The notes beneath the pieces are model-generated. The model was not told the origin of the DNA, searched no databases, and saw only the letters and a list, made by a program, of their open reading frames with translations. Source: Patellaria atrata CBS 101060 (taxonomy: Eukaryota > Ascomycota > Dothideomycetes > Patellariales > Patellariaceae). From it: a DNA stretch of 36,583 nt. Below are positions 32,800 through 36,583 of the stretch, one piece after another. How positions within the stretch are numbered: the stretch's first letter is position 1; the number at the start of each line of letters is the position of its first letter. The translations under genes and the position numbers were made by a program. The stretch spans positions 1 to 36,583 of the forward strand of contig MU006128.1 of NCBI GenBank assembly GCA_010093705.1, written 5' to 3'.

Positions 32800-35700
32800 T
32801 CTATTAAATACTTATAATTAATAAAAAATTATTTAAAAGAGTATTTTTAGAAAAGGTTTATCGTTTTAAATAAAGTATTATATACGTCTTTAGTATTATT
32901 TATTAAGAAGTTAAAAGATAATTAAAGATTTTATATTAATTATTAAAAGCTAAATAATATTATAAAAAAGGATAAATATCTATTATTATTAATTAAAGAA
33001 ATATTAATATAATTATAATAAATTAAGATCTTTATTAAACTAGATATAAGATAAGTATTTTACTAAATTTAAATAAAAGAAATAGTTAAAGACTTTATTA
33101 TATTCTAAATAAAATATAGATTATTTAAATATAAAATATTATCGTTTAAATTATATAATAGATTAACCTTATTTTAATAATTTATTAATAAAGTACTCTT
33201 TAATTATTTAAATAACTTTTATATAATATATATCGATAATATTTTAATCTATTTTATATACCCGTTAAAATATAAAATTTATATTATTAAAATATTAAAA
33301 ATATTAATAAAAGCTAGTCTATAAACTAATATAAAGAAAAGTAAATTCTATATAATAAAAACTAAATTTCTAGAATTTATTATTAATATTAATAGAATAA
33401 TAATAAATTTAGAGAAAATTAAGATAATTTAAAATTAAAAGTTATCTATAAATATAAAAGATATTTTATTATTTAATAAATTCTATAACTTTTATTAAAA
33501 GTTTCTTAAGAAATTTAATCGAGTAATATAATCGCTAATAGTTTAGACTTAAAAAGAAGTATAATAACTATTTAGATTAAAAGAAGAAAAAGTATTCGAA
33601 AAAGCTAAAAAACTAATTCTATTAAATTAAATATTAATATATTATAACTTTTTATTTAAGATAAAAGTTAAATCTAATTATAGTAATAAAGTTATTATAA
33701 TAATTCTATTTTAATTTTATAAAAAGATTTAAAGACCGATTACCTTCTAAATAAAGATATTATTAAAAATAGAACTAAAATATAAAATTTATAATAAAAA
33801 GATATTAATTATAATAAAAGTATTAACTAAATAAAGAAATATATTAGTAAAATTATAATAAATTCCCTTTATTATAATTATTAATTATAAAGTATTAGAA
33901 TATTTTATTATAAAATAATTATTTAATACTCGATAAACTCGATAAAGTGAAACTTTATCTAATTTCCATTTTTAAATCACGTACTAGCCTAGAGTCTAGA
34001 TAATTATTATAAATATATTTTTATATAAGTAAAAAGATCTAAATATAGTAAAAGATAAAAATATTATAATATAAATCTAAATATTAATTAACTTAAATAT
34101 AATAATAATATTTCTTTAATTCTTTATAAAATAATAATTATTATTTAAGAAGATATCTTAAAATAATAGAAAATATATAATCTTTAAAGAAAAAAAAGAG
34201 ATTAAATTTTAAAAGAAAAAAAGAAAAAATATATCTATAAATTTAAAATAATATATTTAAAATAAATTTAATCGGAACTAGAAACTATTAATAATATATC
34301 TATTAATAGATTAAATTTTAGAAATAAATAGAAAATATAACTCTTTATTAATATATTAAAAGTAAATTAAAGTTAAGAAGAGATATTAAAAACTATAAAA
34401 TAGTTTATTTATTAAATTTAATAGATTTATAATTTTAGATATAAATAATTTTAGAATATATTTAATATAAGATATATATAACGCGTTAATTATAAAATAT
34501 CTAGAAATAAAGAAGATAAGAAAGCTAATTTAAATATAATATTATTAATTTAATTTAATAATTAATATAGAGAGATATATTTAAAACTATTATATTTATT
34601 ATTAAATATATATATTAAGAGATAAAACCTCTAATTAACTTAAATTATTACTAATAAAAGATAAATATTAATAATATATTTCTTTTAACTTTAAATTATT
34701 CTCTAAAGATATATATAATTTCGAAATAATATTTATAATAATAGATTAATTAGGAAAAAAAGTAATCTCGCTTTTTTATACTAAAAATATTTTAGCTAAA
34801 ATAGTTATAAAGCTATATTATAAATATATATAACGAATATATAATATATTGAAAACGGTGATATTAAATTATAATCTATAATTTATATTTATATTTATAG
34901 ATAAATTTTATAAACTAATAAAAATAAAATAGAAGTTATTTATAGTTTATCACTTATAAATAAATAAAGAAATAGAGATTATTAATTAATATATAAATTT
35001 ATAATTTTAACTTTTTATAAACTATTATTAAAATAATTAATTAAAATTATTATTTATAATAAACTTTATTTAAACTATATTAATTTATAAATTAATAAGT
35101 ATTTTTCCTTATAAGTTAGAATTTAGTTATTAACTATAAATATATTTCGACTAGTAAAAGTGAATAAAGTTTAATATATATAAAATAATTTAAAAAAAGA
35201 TAAGTAAAGAGAAAGTTTAATTATTTATAAAATATATTTATAACGCTATTAAATAGATAAGAAATAATCTAGAAAAGATATAAATAATATAGATAAAATT
35301 AATTAATAAATATTAAAGAAAACTAGATTTTAAATTAAAAAATTATATCTTTATTTTATATAAAGGCTAAATATTAGATAGACCGAGTATTAAACTAGAC
35401 TATTAAAATATAGATTTATATAAGATAATAAAAATAAAAAGATATTTTTATATAATTAATTTATCTATTAATATAAAGATATTAAATATATTCTATATAA
35501 ATAGACTTTATAAAGTATCGATAAACTTATTATTTAGATAATAGCTAAAATTATTACCGCTAATCGAAATAGATAGTAAATCTAAATATAAAATAAATAA
35601 GATTTTAGTAAATTATATCTTTTATAGTAAATTATAATATAAAGTAAATTAGATTAAATATAATTTTAATAAGATATAATATCTAGTTTATAACTTTATT

Positions 35701-35900
35701 AAAATATTATATAAGCTTAAAGAATTTTATAATTAAAGATTAATTAATATTAAACTATTAATTTAATTTAAAGAATAGCTCTAAATCTTTAAATTTAAAA
35801 TAAAAATAAAACTATATAATAATAATAATATAGTTAAAAAGAAGAGATTTATATAAATTTTAAGATATTATAAATAGATAATAAATCGTGTTATAAAATA
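32800..35900 (+). pseudogene. Pol of element B: RT, RNase H, integrase
   Basis: RT opens near 32810 with YLQLIKNYLKEYF-like sequence and NNQRFYINYQKLNN-like sequence. It has FINKVLFNYLNNFYIIYIDN with YIDN at 33229-33240 and continues to the FYKKF-like motif near 33490. Integrase follows, with a core segment near 34870-35100 (FIFIDKFYKL, and a QYINLQF block where VNQ-type sequence is expected). It aligns along its whole length with A pol and, for RT and RNase H, with the fragment at 5961-6604. RIP stops occur throughout. Protease could not be located with confidence. Confidence 0.7.
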
Positions 35901-35955
35901 TTATTAATATTATTATAGAAATTAAGGCCGATTTCTATTATTAAAAAAGAGATAA

Positions 35956-36227
35956 TATAATAATATATTATAATATTAATTCTATATTTTCTATATTAAA
36001 TATTTAGTTTATTTATAAAAGATTTTTATTAAATTAAATATAGAAAAAATCTTTAAACATTAATTAATTAAATAAAAGATAGTTAAATTAAAATTTAATA
36101 AGATAGAACTATTATATATAAATATTTAGTTTATAATATTATTATTCTTTAACTTAATCTTTATACTTAATAGTTAATAATAAAGATAATTAAAATATAA
36201 TTATTATAGTTATATTATATTATTATA
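35956..36227 (+). repeat. 3' LTR of element B
   Basis: It is 272 bp, colinear with 24586-24857 and 23596-23867, and preceded by a purine-rich run. It keeps a few more C and G than the other copies. Confidence 0.75.
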
Positions 36228-36583
36228 AAAATTTAATATTATTATTTTTAATATATTATATATTTATAAAATATATTTATAATATAGTTTTATAGTTATT
36301 TTAATTAAAATATCTTTAATATAAAAAAATAAAATTACTTTTTTTTTAATTAATTTATTATTATAAATATTATTTTAAATTTATATCTATTTTTAAAAAA
36401 TAATTTAAAGTTAAAGATAATATATTATTAATATTAATCTTTAATTAATAATAATTTTAATAAATCGATAATTTTATCTTTTAATATATATATTTAATAA
36501 TAAATATAATAATTTTAAATATATTTATTTATATTAATTATTAATTTAAATTAATAATATTATATTTAAATTAATTTTTTTAT
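36228..36583. other. RIPed tail, unassigned
   Basis: This is nearly pure A and T beyond the right end of B. No domain, LTR or tandem repeat was recognised. The AT-rich block clearly continues past the window. Confidence 0.5.

Larger units (their letters stand above)
24586..36227 (+). mobile_element. Ty3/gypsy element B, split by nested element E
   Basis: Direct LTRs of 272 bp lie at 24586-24857 and 35956-36227. Between them are a leader (24858-25048), the inserted element E, and then B gag and pol on the plus strand. Removing E leaves about 6.1 kb, a normal gypsy length. A purine-rich run (AAAAAAGAGATAA) precedes the 3' LTR. The 5-bp flanks (ATAAT and AAAAT) do not match, so the insertion site may have been rearranged. 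RIP is extreme throughout. Confidence 0.75.

Noticed and set aside
24581-36232. Target-site duplication around element B
   Set aside because: The flanks ATAAT and AAAAT differ at a site RIP cannot explain. The AT-rich context makes chance similarity likely.
1-36583. A host protein-coding gene or biosynthetic or defence cluster
   Set aside because: Every long readable frame resolves to gag, protease, RT, RNase H, integrase or the accessory frame of a retrotransposon.

Overview
The window looks like a gene-poor, AT-rich block of a filamentous ascomycete (Pezizomycotina) genome. It is built almost entirely from LTR retrotransposons damaged by repeat-induced point mutation (RIP). The evidence is that CpA and TpG are nearly absent and TpA is very common over long stretches. 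Retroelement reading frames can still be followed, but they are broken almost only by TAA and TAG codons where Gln or Trp is expected. Two copies of one element family inside the window also differ mainly by C-to-T and G-to-A changes. I found no intact host protein gene. The only functional-looking host gene is an intron-containing tRNA-Asp(GTC) on the minus strand at 5749-5838.

Layout, left to right. 1-321: un-RIPed edge sequence, unassigned. 322-2546: very AT-rich Ty1/copia remnant (RT and RNase H, plus strand). 2547-5573: lightly mutated 5' part of a Ty3/gypsy chromovirus (copy H, minus strand: 5' LTR, gag and a Cys/His-rich linker), interrupted by a solo LTR. About 5574-5960: unique DNA with the tRNA gene. 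5961-6604: fragment of another gypsy pol. 6605-14038: full-length relative of H (element F, minus strand) with 611-bp LTRs, PPT, gag, protease, RT, RNase H, integrase and chromodomain, plus an extra antisense frame. 14039-15690: RIPed DNA with a 48/51-bp tandem repeat. 15690-18019: gypsy G gag, protease and start of RT, with an un-RIPed 3' half. 18020-23501: gypsy A, with an un-RIPed LTR, primer-binding site and gag start but a heavily RIPed remainder. 23502-24585: a truncated 3' end and an inverted fragment of the B family. 24586-36227: gypsy B, split by the nested gypsy E at 25049-30571. 36228-36583: RIPed tail.

The elements differ in how far RIP has gone, which suggests several waves of insertion and mutation. 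The copia remnant, A, B and E have lost nearly all G and C. F has lost mainly CpA and TpG but keeps many CpG, CpC and CpT. H, the solo LTR and the island at about 16030-18850 are hardly touched. All five RT genes whose active site is visible have lost the YxDD motif, so none of these elements can move by itself. The features most worth follow-up are the antisense Cys-motif/coiled-coil frame in F, the four-fold Cys/His array in the H gag-pol linker, and a perfect 41-bp inverted repeat in a duplicated 144-bp unit inside E that seems to postdate RIP. Reading frames and motifs were translated by eye, and element ends without matching target-site duplications are approximate.
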